This document shows positions 36,638 to 47,005 of a stretch of DNA of 64,000 nt, one piece after another. The position numbers and the translations under genes are program-made. The notes under the pieces are model-generated. The model was not told the DNA's origin, searched no databases, and worked only from the letters and a program-made list of their open reading frames with translations. Source of the stretch: Streptomyces sp. WAC08241. GTDB taxonomy: Bacteria > Actinomycetota > Actinomycetes > Streptomycetales > Streptomycetaceae. The stretch is taken from assembly GCA_007858575.1 (NCBI GenBank), contig CP042279.1, positions 7,037,001-7,101,000 on the forward strand. Reading direction: 5' to 3'. Every line of letters begins with the position of its first letter. Position 1 is the stretch's first letter.

Positions 36638-38000
36638 ATGACCGCCGAGGCCGTAGAGGCAGGCCCCGACAGGGCGTCACCGGTCCCGGTGACGTCCCCC
36701 AAGTTCTCGGCCGTGCTCGAACAGGGGGACCCCCACGTTGCGGATCGCTCTCCTCACGTACAAGGGGAACCCCTTCTGCGGGGGCCAGGGCGTCTACGTC
36801 CGGCACCTCTCCCGCGAGCTCGCCCGCCTCGGCCACACCGTCGAGGTCATCGGCTCCCAGCCGTACCCGACCCTCGACGAGGGCGTGCCGCTCACCGAGA
36901 TCGCCAGCCTCGACCTCTACCGCTCCCCGGACCCCTTCCGGACCCCGAAGCGCGACGAGTACCGCGACTGGATCGACGCCCTCGAAGTCGCCACCATGTG
37001 GACCGGCGGCTTCCCCGAGCCGCTCACCTTCTCCCTGCGGGCCCGCCGCATGCTCGCCGCCCGCCGCGGCGACTTCGACGTCGTCCACGACAACCAGACC
37101 CTCGGGTACGGACTCCTCGGCGGCCCCCGCGCTCGGCGCGCCCCTCGTCACCACGATCCACCACCCCATCACCGTCGACCGCGGCCTCGACCTCGACGCC
37201 GCCGACACCTGGAAGCGCCGCCTCTCGGTCCGCCGCTGGTACGCCTTCACCACCATGCAGAAGCGGGTCGCCCGCCGCCTGCCGTCCGTGCTCACCGTCT
37301 CCGGCACCTCCCGCCGGGAGATCGTCGAGCACCTCGGCGTACGCGAGGACCGCGTCCGGGTCGTCCACATCGGCGCCGACACCGACCTCTGGTCCCCGGA
37401 CCCCTCGGTCGCCGAGGTCCCCGGCCGGATCGTCACCACCTCCAGCGCCGACGTCCCCCTCAAGGGCCTGATCCACCTGATCGAGGCGCTCGCCAAGCTC
37501 CGCACCGAGAACCCCGACGCGCACCTCGTCGTCGTCGGCAAGCGCGCCGAGGACGGCCCCGTCGCCCGGGCCATCGAGCGGTACGGCCTCGAAGGCGCCG
37601 TCGAGTTCGTCAAGGGCATCAGCGACGCCGAGCTCGTCGACCTCGTCCGCTCCGCCCAGGTCTCCTGCGTGCCCTCGCTGTACGAGGGGTTCTCGCTGCC
37701 CGCCGCCGAGGCCATGGCCACCGGCACCCCGCTCGTCGCCACCACCGGCGGCGCGATCCCCGAGGTCGCGGGCCCCGACGGCGAGACCTGCCTCGCGGTG
37801 CCGCCCGGCGACGCGGGCGCCCTCGCCGCCGCCCTCGGCCGGGTCCTCGGCGACCCCGACCTGCGCGCCCGGCTCGGCGCCGCCGGACGGGCCCGGGTCC
37901 TCGACCGCTTCACCTGGGCCCGCGCGGCCCAGGGCACCGCGGAGCTGTACCGCGAGGCGATCGCCCGCCGCGGCGCCGGGGCGCGCGGGGCGCCCGGTGA
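36638..38000 (+). CDS. GT-B glycosyltransferase, family 4 type
   Basis: About 455 residues. N-terminal Rossmann domain IALLTYKGNPFCGGQGVYVR HLSRELARLGHTVEVIGS, C-terminal nucleotide-sugar domain IVTTSSADVPLKGLIHLIEA, VPSLYEGFSLPAAEAMATGT PLVATTGGAIPEVAG with the E-x7-E motif (EGFSLPAAE). Breaks at a C run near 36733, near 37130 and near the end. ATG 36638 (GAAGGGGGC upstream) restores MTAEAVEAGPD before the fold. The end is set at the TGA at 38000; in the present frame it would read on into the methyltransferase. Cytoplasmic face; donor and acceptor unknown. Confidence 0.8.
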
Positions 38001-38037
38001 CACCCCGTCCTGTTCGCCGGGTGCGGCCCGGTGGGCC

Positions 38038-38082
38038 GGTTGTGCCCACCCGTTCCGCCCGGCGGAACGCCTGCCCACAACC
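38038..38082. repeat. 45-bp inverted repeat between glycosyltransferase and methyltransferase
   Basis: GGTTGTG at the left pairs with CACAACC at the right, and the centre CGTTCCGCC / GGCGGAACG is a perfect hairpin. Possible attenuator or mRNA-processing site inside the operon. Confidence 0.65.
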
Positions 38083-38109
38083 TTCCCTCCACCGCGAAAG
38101 CAGGCCCTC

Positions 38110-38843
38110 GTGCTGACCGTCGACTTCACCCGCTTCCCGCTCGCCCCCGGCGACCGCGTGCTCGACCTGGGCTGCGGTGCGGGCCGGCACGCCTTCGAGT
38201 GCTACCGGCGCGGCGCCCGGGTCGTGGCCCTCGACCAGAACGGCGAGGAGATCCGCGAGGTCGCCAAGTGGTTCGCGGCCATGAAGGAGGCCGGGGAGGC
38301 CCCGCCGGCGCGACCGCGACCGCGATGGAGGGCGACGCCCTCAACCTGCCCTTCCCCGACGCGTCCTTCGACGTCGTCATCATCTCCGAGGTCATGGAGC
38401 ACATCCCGGACGACAAGGGCGTCCTCGCCGAGATGGTCCGCGTCCTCAAGCCGGGCGGCCGGATCGCCATCACCGTCCCGCGCTACGGCCCCGAGAAGGT
38501 CTGCTGGGCGCTCTCCGACGAGTACCACGAGGTCGAGGGCGGCCACATCCGCATCTACAAGGCCGACGAGCTCCTCGGCAAGATCCGGCAGGCCGGTCTC
38601 AAGCCGTACGGCACCCACCACGCGCACGCGCTGCACGCGCCGTACTGGTGGTTGAAGTGCGCCTTCGGCGTCGACAACGACAAGGCGCTTCCGGTCCGGG
38701 CCTACCACAAGCTCCTGGTCTGGGACATCATGAAGAAGCCCGCCCTGACCCGGGTCGCCGAGCAGCTCCTCAACCCGGTCGTCGGCAAGAGCTTCGTGGC
38801 GTACGCGACCAAGCCCCACCTCCCGAAGGCCGATGCCGAGTGA
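38110..38843 (+). CDS. Class I SAM-dependent methyltransferase
   Basis: About 244 residues. Motif I RVLDLGCGAGRHAFECYRRG, acidic ARVVALDQNGEEI, motif GDALNLPFPDASFDVVIISE VMEHIPD and VLKPGGRIAITVPRYGPEKV. GTG 38110 is the first start after the inverted repeat. Break near 38315. The end (SFVAYATKPHLPKADAE) overlaps the next start (GTGA). Probably modifies the product of the glycosyltransferase before it; substrate unknown. Confidence 0.85.
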
Positions 38844-39926
38844 CGAGTCCCGAGCGGATCGCCGAGCACCTCGTCCTGCCCGGCGTGCTCACCGCCGAGC
38901 AGGCCGCCGAGACCGTCGCCGGGATCCTCGCCGTCCAGCGCGAGGACGGCGCGATCCCCGGTTCCGCGGCCACCACCTCGACCCCTGGGACCACGTCGAG
39001 GCCGCCATGGCCCTGGACGCGGCCGGCGAGCACGCCGCCGCCGCCCGCGCCTACGAGTGGCTCGCCCGCCACCAGAACGCCGACGGCTCCTGGTACGCGG
39101 CCTACCACGACGGCGACCCGGAGCGGGTCACCGACCGCAGCCGGGAGTCCAACTTCGTCGCGTACATAGCGGTCGGCGTCTGGCACCACCACCTGTCCAC
39201 CGGCGACGACGCCTTCCTCGACCGGATGTGGCCCGTCGTCTACGCCGCCGTCGAGTTCGTCCTCGGGCTCCAGCGGCCCGGCGGCCAGATCGGCTGGAAG
39301 CGCGAGCCTCCGGCGAGCCCGTCACCGACGCCCTCCTCACCGGCAGCTCCTCGATCCACCAGGCCCTGCGCTGCGCCCTCGCCATCGCCGAGGCCCGCGA
39401 GGAGCCGCAGCCGGACTGGGAGCTGGCGGCCGGGGCCCTCGGCCACGCGATCCGCCGCCACCCCGAGCGCTTCCTCGACAAGTCCCGCTACTCGATGGAC
39501 TGGTACTACCCGGTCCTCGGCGGCGCGGTCACCGGCGAGGAGGCCAGGGCTCGGATCGACGCGTCCTGGGACGCGTTCGTCGCCCGGCCTCGGCGTGCGC
39601 TGCGTGGTCCCCAACCCGTGGGTCACCGGCGGCGAGAGCTGCGAACTCGCCCTCGCCCTCTGGGCGGTGGGGAGTCCGACCGGGCCCTCACCATCCTCCA
39701 GGACGTCCAGCACCTGCGGGCCGCGAACGGCATGTACTGGACGGGGTACGTCTTCGAGGGCGCCACGGAGGCCGACAAGGCGATGTGGCCCGAGGAGCAG
39801 ACGAGCTGGACCGCCGGGTCCCTGCTGCTCGCGGTGGCCGCGCTCGGCGGCGAGGAGGCCACGGTCGCCGTCTTCGGCGGCGAGCGCCTCCCGGTGGGCC
39901 TCGAACCGGACTGCTGCGGGACCTGA
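38840..39926 (+). CDS. Prenyltransferase/squalene-oxidase-fold protein
   Basis: About 363 residues of alpha-alpha barrel repeats: AAETVAGILAVQREDGAIPG, DPWDHVEAAMALDAAGEHAA AARAYEWLARHQNADGSWYA, HHHLSTGDDAFLDRMWPVVY, ALTILQDVQHLRAANGMYWT GYVF. Resembles terpene-cyclase-fold proteins, but the DxDD motif of squalene-hopene cyclases is not visible, so enzymatic activity is doubtful. GTG 38840 overlaps the methyltransferase stop. Breaks near 38965, 39305, 39595 and 39675. Third gene of the KstR-box operon. Confidence 0.75.
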
Positions 39927-40023
39927 GGCAGGGCCGGGGACGCACCCGTACGGAGTCGCCCCGGTGGCGCCCTTACGGCCCCGGGGCGAGGCTGGCGCCA
40001 CAGCCCCCAGGGAGGACCCCGCC

Positions 40024-40575
40024 GTGCCCGGAACCCTTTCGCGCGGAGCCGTGGCGCTGCCGCTGTGCTGCGCCCTGCTCTGACCACCGCCGCCTGTGGC
40101 GGCGACGACGACACGCAGGGCGCGAGCGCCTCCGCGAACCCGTCGGCGTCCCCGTCGAGCAGCGCCGAGCGGCAGAAACTGGCCAAGACCCGGTTCGTGG
40201 CCAACGCCGGTCTGCCGCGGGCGCCACGTACCAGTGGATCGTGAAGCCGTACCGCGCGGGCAAGTTCAAGAAGGGCGCGGACGGGCGCACCTTCGCCGTG
40301 GTGAAGGCCGGTCTCGCGGGCGCGTTCACGTACAACCGGCTCAAGGCGGCGCTGAACAACGCCCAGGGCGACCCGCTGCTCTCCAAGGCGGTCGCGCCGC
40401 TCACCGCCGGCATCGACTCGCTCAAGGACCTCGGCACCAAGTTCCGCAAGGGCGAGGTCGGCGAGGGGACGTCGGGGCCTTCGAGAGCGTGATCAACAGC
40501 GTGAAGGACGCGGGGAAGAGCGCCGGCGCGGAGGTCGAGGACCAGGTGCCCAGCACGTCCCAGCTCGGGGGCTGA
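40024..40575 (+). CDS. Lipoprotein, function unknown
   Basis: About 184 residues. Signal PGTLSRGAVALPLCCALLLT TAACGG with lipobox TTAAC, Ser/Ala/Pro linker, then YQWIVKPYRAGKFKKGADGR, AVVKAGLAGAFTYNRLKAAL NNAQ, and an amphipathic end FESVINSVKDAGKSAGAEVE. Breaks near 40080, 40220 and 40470. GTG 40024. Downstream is a strong terminator. Confidence 0.65.
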
Positions 40576-40586
40576 GCCCGGGAACG

Positions 40587-40620
40587 ACGAAGGCCCCCGT
40601 CCGGACGGGGGCCTTCGTCA
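40587..40620 (+). terminator. Strong hairpin terminator between convergent genes
   Basis: ACGAAGGCCCCCGTCC pairs with GGACGGGGGCCTTCGT with almost no loop; symmetric, so it can serve both strands. Confidence 0.8.
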
Positions 40621-40632
40621 CGTACGGAACCG

Positions 40633-41485
40633 TCAGCCGCGCTGGATGCCGGTGGTGTCCTGGAGGACGCCGCGGCGCCCGTCCTGCGTCTGCGCCACCA
40701 GGGCCTGGCCGCGCTGCTCGACCGCCAGGTACCAGGTGCCGGGCGCCAGCTCCGCGATCGGGGCCTGTCCGCCGTCCTCCGCGTACAGCGGACGGGCGAC
40801 CGGGACCGCGAACCAGAACGGGGCGAAGTCCGAGGCGGGCTGCGCCGGGGCCGGCTGCGGCTCGGGCTGCTTGGCGGCCTGCGGCTGCGGCTGGGGCTGC
40901 GGGGCGGGGGCCTGCGCGCCGAACGGGTGGCCCGTGCCGTGCGAGGCGTCGTGCGCGCCGCCGTACGGCTGCTGCTGCGCGCCCGGTAGCCGTAGCCGCC
41001 GGGGACGCCCTGCGGACCGGGCTGACCCGGCTGCATGCCGTACGGCTGCGGGGTCTGCGGACGCGGCGCGCCCACCAGCGGGGCCTGGAGGGCCGGGACG
41101 AGCGGGCCGGCGACCGCGGCGGCGGCGAGGACGAGCGCGGCGATCAGGCCGAGGATCAGACCGGCGCCCGCGTCGACCTCACCGAGGTCGAGGACGGTCC
41201 AGAAGAGGACCAGGCGGTGAAGAGCGTCGCCGCGGCCCCGACCTGGCCGAGGTCGAGCCCGAGGACCTTGCGGGGCTGGGGCAGCGCGCGGTTCAGGACG
41301 ACCAGGGCCGCGCCGATCACTCCCACCAGGTAGACGCCGATGGCGTTCCCCAGCGAGTCCCAGGCGTTCGGGGCGTCGATCGTGAGGCCCTTGTAGGAGA
41401 TGTAGTCCAGGAACGAGGCGATGAACAGCACCACCGCTGCACCGATCAGCACGCCATCGCCTCGGGTGAGGGAGCGGATATTCAC
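40633..41485 (-). CDS. DUF5336-type membrane protein
   Basis: About 284 residues. Four helices (GVLIGAAVVLFIASFLDYIS, AIGVYLVGVIGAALVVLNRA, FTALVLFWTVL and GLILGLIAALVLAAAAVAG) then a Pro/Gln/Gly cytoplasmic tail (PYGMQPGQPGPQGVPGGYG, PQPQPQPQAAKQPEPQP) and a small C-terminal domain WYLAVEQRGQALVAQTQDGR. The helix layout and Gln/Pro tail match DUF5336 proteins of actinobacteria. Breaks near 41215 and 40990. ATG 41485. Confidence 0.7.
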
Positions 41486-41599
41486 GTGAGAAGTCCTTCG
41501 TCGGGTCGTCGTCGCGTCGGTCGCCGTCGCGACGGAGTGGCGCTCGAGTTCGTGGCAGGGGGTGGCCCCATCGTACGGAGAATCTATCGCCCGCCGGTT

Positions 41600-42485
41600 C
41601 TACCCCTCGAGGTAGGTGCCGATGCCGTCCGCGATCCCCTGCGCCGCCTTCTGTCGCCACGCCGCCGAGGTGAGCAGTCGCGCGTCCTTCGGATCACGCA
41701 TATTGCCGCATTCGACGAACACCTTGGGGACGGTTGAGAGATTGAGTCCGCCGAGATCGTCCCGTACGTCCAACCCGGTACCTCCGCCGAGGTAGTTGGA
41801 GGGTTCGGTGCCGGTGGCGCGGGCGAACCGGTCCGCGATCCGTTCGCCCAGTTCACGGGAGGGACCGACGATCTCCGCGGTGTCGGCGGCGCCCTCCCGC
41901 ACGCGGGCGGGGAGGATCACGTGGAAACCGCGGTTCCCGACGGCCGAACCGTCCGCGTGGACGGAGACGACGGCGTCGGCGCGGGCCCCGTTGCCGATCC
42001 GGGCCCGCTCGTCGACGCAGGGGCCCCAGGGGCGCTCGGCGTCGTGGGTGAGCACCACCTTCGCGCCCCGCGCGACGAGGAGGTCCCGCAGCCGGTGGGA
42101 GACGTCGAGGGTGAAGGAGGCCTCGGTGTACCCGGCGTCGGTCGACGTGCCCGTGGTGTCGCACTCCTTGTGGTTCGTCCCGATGTTCACCTTCTGGTTG
42201 ATTTCCCGGGAATGCTGGAAGTTGCCGGGGTTGTGACCGGGGTCGACGACGACGGTCCTCCCGGCGAGGGAACGGTTCTCCGGCGCGGTGGGGGTGGGGA
42301 CGGGGCGGAGGGGAGGCGGGAGCGGACGTGGACGGCTCCCGGGAGCCCGGAGCCTCGTCCGACGGCGGACCGGCCGGGTCTGGGGCTGTCCCGCACCCGG
42401 CGAGCGCGACGCAGCAGCCCGTGGCGGCGAGGACGAGGACGAGGGCGAGGGGACGGCGGGCGGTCTTCCGGTGGTCGTTCGGCAC
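41600..42485 (-). CDS. N-acetylmuramoyl-L-alanine amidase, lipoprotein (Amidase_3)
   Basis: About 295 residues. MPNDHRKTARRPLALVLVLA ATGCCVALAGC is a lipoprotein signal with lipobox ALAGC. After a Pro/Thr linker comes the Amidase_3 domain: GRTVVVDPGHNPG (zinc His), YTEASFTLDVSHRLRDLLVA (zinc Glu), DAVVSVHADGS (zinc His), and VPKVFVECGNMRDPKDARLL with the catalytic Glu. Cleaves the amide between MurNAc and the peptide stem outside the membrane. Breaks near 42310 and 42350. ATG 42485. Confidence 0.85.
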
Positions 42486-42648
42486 CCCGCGACTTTAGGC
42501 CGTGCGAAGGGCGAAAACGCGCAGGGGTGCGTCGTAGGTTGGTCACCGCTCCCGAAGAACGGTGGACGCGTGTGCGGAGACGGTGAAGGGTATCCAGCAA
42601 GAGGCGACGGTGGAGTGCCACCGCGCATGGACCCACGAGGGGACCGTG

Positions 42649-44688
42649 GTGGGGGAAGAACCGAACGACGCACGTCCCGAGCCGGTGGACAGAGTCCCGG
42701 GCGAGGACGCCCCGAACCATCCGAACCGGAACCGGAGCCAGGGTGGGGGCGGGCAGGGCCCTCGGCTCCCGACCCGCGCGTGGGTCCGGCGCCCGAGGCG
42801 GCGCCCTGGGCCCCGGCGCGCCCGGCGGCGGCCCCGGGGACACCGGCGGCCCCGCCCCCGCCGGCCCAGCCGCCCGCCACGCCCACGCTCGCCTTCGGCA
42901 CGCCGCCGGAGGCGTCTGGGCAACCGGCCGGGCAGCCGTCCGGACAGGACCCCGGCAGACCTCCGGGCAGCCGTTCGGACAGGACCCCCGCCAGGCCCCC
43001 GGGCAGCCCGCGGGCGAGCCCTCCGGCCCGGTCCCCGTCGGCGCGGGCGCCGCCGCGCCCGGATACGGCTATCCGCAGTCCGGCCCCGCGACCGCGCCCG
43101 GCTACGGGCCCCCGCCGGGATACGGACCGCCGGGGTACGGACCTCCCGGCTACGGCCCGCCGCCCGGTCCCGGGACCCCGCCGCCCGCGCAGCCGCCCGG
43201 CCCGGCGAACCCGGCGCAGGCCGTCGCGATCGGTCTGCTCAACCTCTCCGGCCTCGGCCTGGGGTACGTGCTCCTGCGCCACTGGATCGGTGCCGCGCTC
43301 TGCTGGCTCGCCACGATCGCCCTGCTCGTGGTCGCGCTCCCCGCCGACGTCGACGGCGTGCCCGTCGGCGTCCTCGTCGGATACGGCGTCGTCCTGCTCG
43401 CCGCCGCGGCCGACGGCTTCCGGCGCGGACTGCGCGCCACTCTCCGGATCGGCACCGGCTTCCGGCGCCTGGCGCTGCCGCTCGCCCTGGTGCTGCTCGC
43501 CGTGCCTGCCGGGAGCGCCCTCGCGTACGGGGCGGCCCGCGACGAGGCGAAGGAGGAGGCCCTGCTCGCCCGCCTCACCGTCGCCGACGAGCGGGTGAAG
43601 TCCGGCGAGGGCCTCTCTTCGAGCGGGCCGAGCCTCTACCGGCTTGCGCTCGACACCTACCAGGACCTCGGCACCAAGCACGCGGGGTCGCGGGCCGGGA
43701 AGCTGGTCCCCGCGCGCCTCGACGCGTACTACGCGCAGCTCTCCGCCCCGTACGGGAAGAAGGACTACTGCACGGCGGTCGCGCCGCTCACGCACCTGCG
43801 GGCCTGTCCGGCACGCTCGACAAGGACCTCCTCGGCTCCCGCCCGGCGAAGGCGGACGAGCCGCTGGCCGAGTCGCTGTACGAGTGCGGGACGGCCGCGC
43901 TCGGCGTGCAGGCCGCCGACCCGTCCGCCGACAAGAGCCTGAACGCGCTCCTGGAGACCTTCCCGAAGTCGGACCGGGCGGCCCGCGTGGGACCGGCCGT
44001 CCGCGAGGCGATCAAGACGCGGTCCACCGCGATCGACGGCGGCACCGCCCCTGCGACACGGTCGTCGAACTGCGCACGATCAGCACCACCGTGGCCGCCC
44101 TGCCGGACTCCGCCCTCGGGGGCGCCTCGGGGCAGGCGGAGGCGGCCATCGAGAAGGGCGACTTCGCCTGCGGCACCTCGCAGTTCAGGAACAAGGACTT
44201 CGACGACGCGGCCACGACGATGACCCGGTTCGCCAAGGACCACCCGGGCAGCCCGAAGGCCGCGCACGCGCGCTCGATCGCCATCGCCGCCGAGATCGCG
44301 GACGAGGAGCCCGAGGCCGGCAAGAGGCTGCCCCGGCGAAGGCCTCGGCGGCGCCCGGATGGTCATGGTCGTGAGCAACGACGGCCCCGGCTCGGTCGAC
44401 CTGCTCTACACGGGCCCGACGACCGGGAAGATCACGCTGAACGCGTGCGCGACCTGCACCAAGTACCCGGGCTCGGTCTTCCTGGACCCGAAGAAGATCA
44501 AGGCGTGCACCGGCCCGGCCTCGAAGTACCCGAAGGCGACCCTGCTGCTGCCCGCCGGCGATTACCACTTCCTCCAGAAGCGGGCCGGCACCGGCACGTC
44601 GTCGGCCGGGGACACCAAGTCGAGCAAGGCGAAGATCGAACCGGGCTACAGCTACACGAACTGCCTGTACGTGACGTCGGGGTTCTGA
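42649..44688 (+). CDS. Large Pro/Gly-rich membrane protein with extracellular helical domain
   Basis: About 680 residues, function unknown. Cytoplasmic N-terminal half: Glu/Pro-rich start MGEEPNDARPEPVDRVPGED, then GYGPPPGYGPPGYGPPG repeats. Middle: three or four helices (GLLNLSGLGLGYVLLRHWIG, LCWLATIALLVVALP, GYGVVLLAAAADGF, LPLALVLLAVPAGSALAYGA). C-terminal: TPR-like helices with repeated Cys (KDYCTAVAPLTHLR, YECGTAALG, FACGTSQFRNKDFDDAATTM) and a last domain VSNDGPGSVDLLYTGPTTGK with Cys pairs. Breaks near 42745, 42960, 43800, 44050 and 44335. GTG 42649 is the preferred start. Outer domain may bind a wall component. Confidence 0.6.
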
Positions 44689-44703
44689 GGCGAGCCCCCG
44701 ATG

Positions 44704-44737
44704 GGTGGCCGCTCTCCTCGGACGAGGGGCGGCCACC
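44704..44737. terminator. Bidirectional terminator between convergent genes
   Basis: GGTGGCCGC pairs with GCGGCCACC around a 16-base loop, 16 bp past the plus-strand stop and 14 bp before the minus-strand stop at 44751. Confidence 0.65.
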
Positions 44738-44750
44738 GCCCGTTCCTGCC

Positions 44751-45379
44751 TCAGCGGCGGCGCAGCACCCGCAGCGAGTCGGTGACCGAGACCTCCTCGA
44801 AGTCGCCCGACTCCAGGGCCCGGAGGTAGATCCGGTACGGGGCCTGGCCGCCGTCCGCCGGGTCCGGGAAGACGTCGTGGATGACGAGCAGACCGCCGGG
44901 GGCGACCTTGGGGCCCAGCCCTCGTAGTCGTTCACGGCGTGCTCGTCGGTGTGCCCGCCGTCGACGAACACGAGGCCGAGCTGCCCGGCCCACACCTTCG
45001 CCACCTGCGGCGAGCGCCCGACGACCGCGATCACGTACTCCTCCAGGCCCGCCTTGCGCAGGGTCCGCCGGAAGGTCGGCAGGGTGTCCATGAGCCCCAC
45101 CTCGGGGTCGACCACGGTCGGGTCGTGGTACTCCCACCCCGGCTGCTGCTCCTCGCTGCCCCGGTGGTGGTCCACGGTGACCGCGACCGTCCCCGCCTGC
45201 CGGCCGCGTCCGCGAGCAGGATCGTGGACCGCCCGCAGTACGTCCCGACCTCCAGGAGCGGCAGCCCCAGCTTCGCGGCCTCGGCGGCCGCCCCGTACAG
45301 CGCGAGCCCCTCCCCGACGGGCATGAAGCCCTTCGCGGCCCTCGAAGGCGGCAAGGATCTCGGGGCTGGGCTCGGACAT
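44751..45379 (-). CDS. Class I SAM-dependent methyltransferase, Methyltransf_24-like
   Basis: About 210 residues. MSEPSPEILAAFEG, then AAEAAKLGLPLLEVGTYCGR STILLADAA (motif I), VDHHRGSEEQQPGWEYHDPT, GQLGLVFVDGGHTDEHAVND YEGW and LLVIHDVFPDPADGGQAPYR. The D-G-x-H motif is typical of the Methyltransf_24/cephalosporin-hydroxylase type. Breaks near 45340, 45205 and 44920. ATG 45379. Substrate unknown. Confidence 0.8.
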
Positions 45380-45425
45380 GGTGGCTCCTACTGACGGGTA
45401 CGGCGGTACGGGCGCCCATCGTGCC

Positions 45426-45831
45426 CTACGCGTCGCACTCGAACCACACCGTCTTGCCGCCGGCCTGCTCCTCGACCCCCACCGGTCCGTCACGGCCTCC
45501 ACGAGGACGAGCCCCGCCCGCCCTCGTCCAGCGGCCCGCCCGCCTTCGCGGCCAGGGTCCCGGGCACCCCGTCCGCCACCTCCACCCGCAGCCCGTGCGG
45601 CTCGCGCAGGATCAGTACGGAATACCTGCGGTCCGGCACGTGCCGGACGACGTTCGCGACCAGCTCGGTGAGCGCGAGGGTCGCGGGATCGGACAATCGG
45701 ACGAGTTCCCACCGCGTGAGGAACATGTGCAGGATGCGGCGCATGTGACCGGCCGAGTGCTCACCCACGGTGAACCCCATCCGGTAACTCGTGGCAAGTT
45801 CCGCAGGGTAGAGGTCTGTTGCCTGATTCAT
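45426..45831 (-). CDS. GHKL ATP-binding protein (anti-sigma-like)
   Basis: About 135 residues with a HATPase_c_2 domain: SAGHMRRILHMFLTRWELVR, LALTELVANVVRHVPDRRYS (N box), LRVEVADGVPGTL (G1) and GRGLVLVEAV (G2). No kinase domain. In Streptomyces such stand-alone proteins sit beside DUF5753/DUF397 genes, as here. Break near 45510. Divergent from the XRE regulator, sharing an 84-bp promoter region. Confidence 0.85.
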
Positions 45832-45915
45832 GCCCCCAGGATGGTCCTCTTTCGTTACGCTCGGCTACGGCCCGAACACAACGCCTTGATGCGTCGATCT
45901 GGGGGTGACCTCGCC

Positions 45916-46762
45916 GTGGTCAACATCCGCAACCTCGATCCCAGCGCCTCGCCGCTGGACTATTACGGGGCGGAATTACGCCGTCTGAGGGAGGCGGCCG
46001 GACTGAACCAGTCGCAACTCGGTGACGTCGTCTACTGCACGGGCTCGCTGATCGGCCAGATAGAGACGGCGAAGAAGGTCCCGACGAGGCGGTTCTCGGA
46101 ACAACTTGATGCCGCGTTGGTCACGGGCGGGACGTTCTCGCGGTTGGTGGGGCTGGTGCTGCGGTGCCAGCTTCCGGCGTGGTTCCAGCCCTACGCGGAC
46201 CTGGAGGCGCGGGCGACGTACATCTCCTCGTTCCAGCCCCAACTGGTCGTCGGCCTGCTCCAGACGGAGGCGTACGCGCGTGCCGTGCTCGGAGTGCGGA
46301 CGGACGGGGACCTCGACGCCAAGGTCGCCGCACGGATGGACCGGCAGCGGATCCTGGAACGGGAGACACCGCCTCTCGTGGGTCATCCTGACCGAAGCGG
46401 TGCTGCGTCAGGAGATCGGCGGCAAGCAGGTCATGCGAGATCAACTCGCCCATCTGTTGCGGATGCAGGGGCACGACTGGCTCAAGATCCAGATCCTGCC
46501 GTTCACGGCCGGGGCGCATGCCGGTCTGCCGGGTGAGTTCAACCTGCTGCGGTTCGACGACGATCCCGACATCGTCTACACGGAGGACTTCGTCCAAGGG
46601 CATATGACCGCCGATCCGGCCGCGTTCAGGGAAGGCTCGCTCCGTTACGATCACCTGCAAGCGGCCGCCCTCTCCGTGGAGAACTCGGCCGCACTGATCG
46701 CCCGTGTCATGGAGGAGCACTATGGGGAGCAACCAGAACCTGACGGGCGCGCGCTGGCGTAA
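45916..46762 (+). CDS. XRE regulator with DUF5753 (Scr1-type) domain
   Basis: About 282 residues. HTH: YYGAELRRLREAAGLNQSQL GDVVYCTGSLIGQIETAKKV. C-terminal DUF5753: YADLEARATYISSFQPQLVV GLLQTEAYARAVL, LRQEIGGKQVMRDQLAHLLR, ILPFTAGAHAGLPGEFNLLR and YTEDFVQGHMT. These regulators partner with DUF397 proteins in toxin-antitoxin-like pairs. GTG 45916 is favoured by GGGGGTGACC upstream. One break near 46375. Overlaps the next gene by 41 bp. Confidence 0.85.
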
Positions 46763-47003
46763 GTCCTCGTACAGCTCGGACACCGGCGGCAACTGCATCG
46801 AGTGCGCCCCGCTCGGCAACACCGCCTGGCGCAAGTCGTCCTACAGCGGCGACACCGGCGGGCAGTGCATCGAGGTCGCCGACCTCACCGCGCACGTCGC
46901 CGTCCGGGACTCCAAGAACCCCGAAGGCCCCGCCTTCCTCGCCGCCCCGGCCGCCTTCGCGGCCTTCGTGAGCGCCGCCGCCGAGGGGCGTCTCGGCCGC
47001 TGA
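46722..47003 (+). CDS. DUF397 protein with duplicated motif
   Basis: 93 residues, intact. The DUF397 signature W(R)KSSYS occurs twice: ARWRKSSYSSDTGGNCIECA and TAWRKSSYSGDTGGQCIEVA DL, followed by VAVRDSKNPEGPAFLAAPAA FAAFV. Most family members have one copy, so an internal duplication has taken place. Partner of the preceding DUF5753 regulator by overlap and by family habit. Confidence 0.85.
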   Translation: MGSNQNLTGARWRKSSYSSDTGGNCIECAPLGNTAWRKSSYSGDTGGQCIEVADLTAHVAVRDSKNPEGPAFLAAPAAFAAFVSAAAEGRLGR

Positions 47004-47005
47004 CC

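Noticed and set aside
37255..38655. Glycosyltransferase-methyltransferase fusion
   Set aside because: The current frame reads through, but the joint contains an inverted repeat and a GTG start, and a single restored base brings in the TGA at 38000; two genes are more likely.
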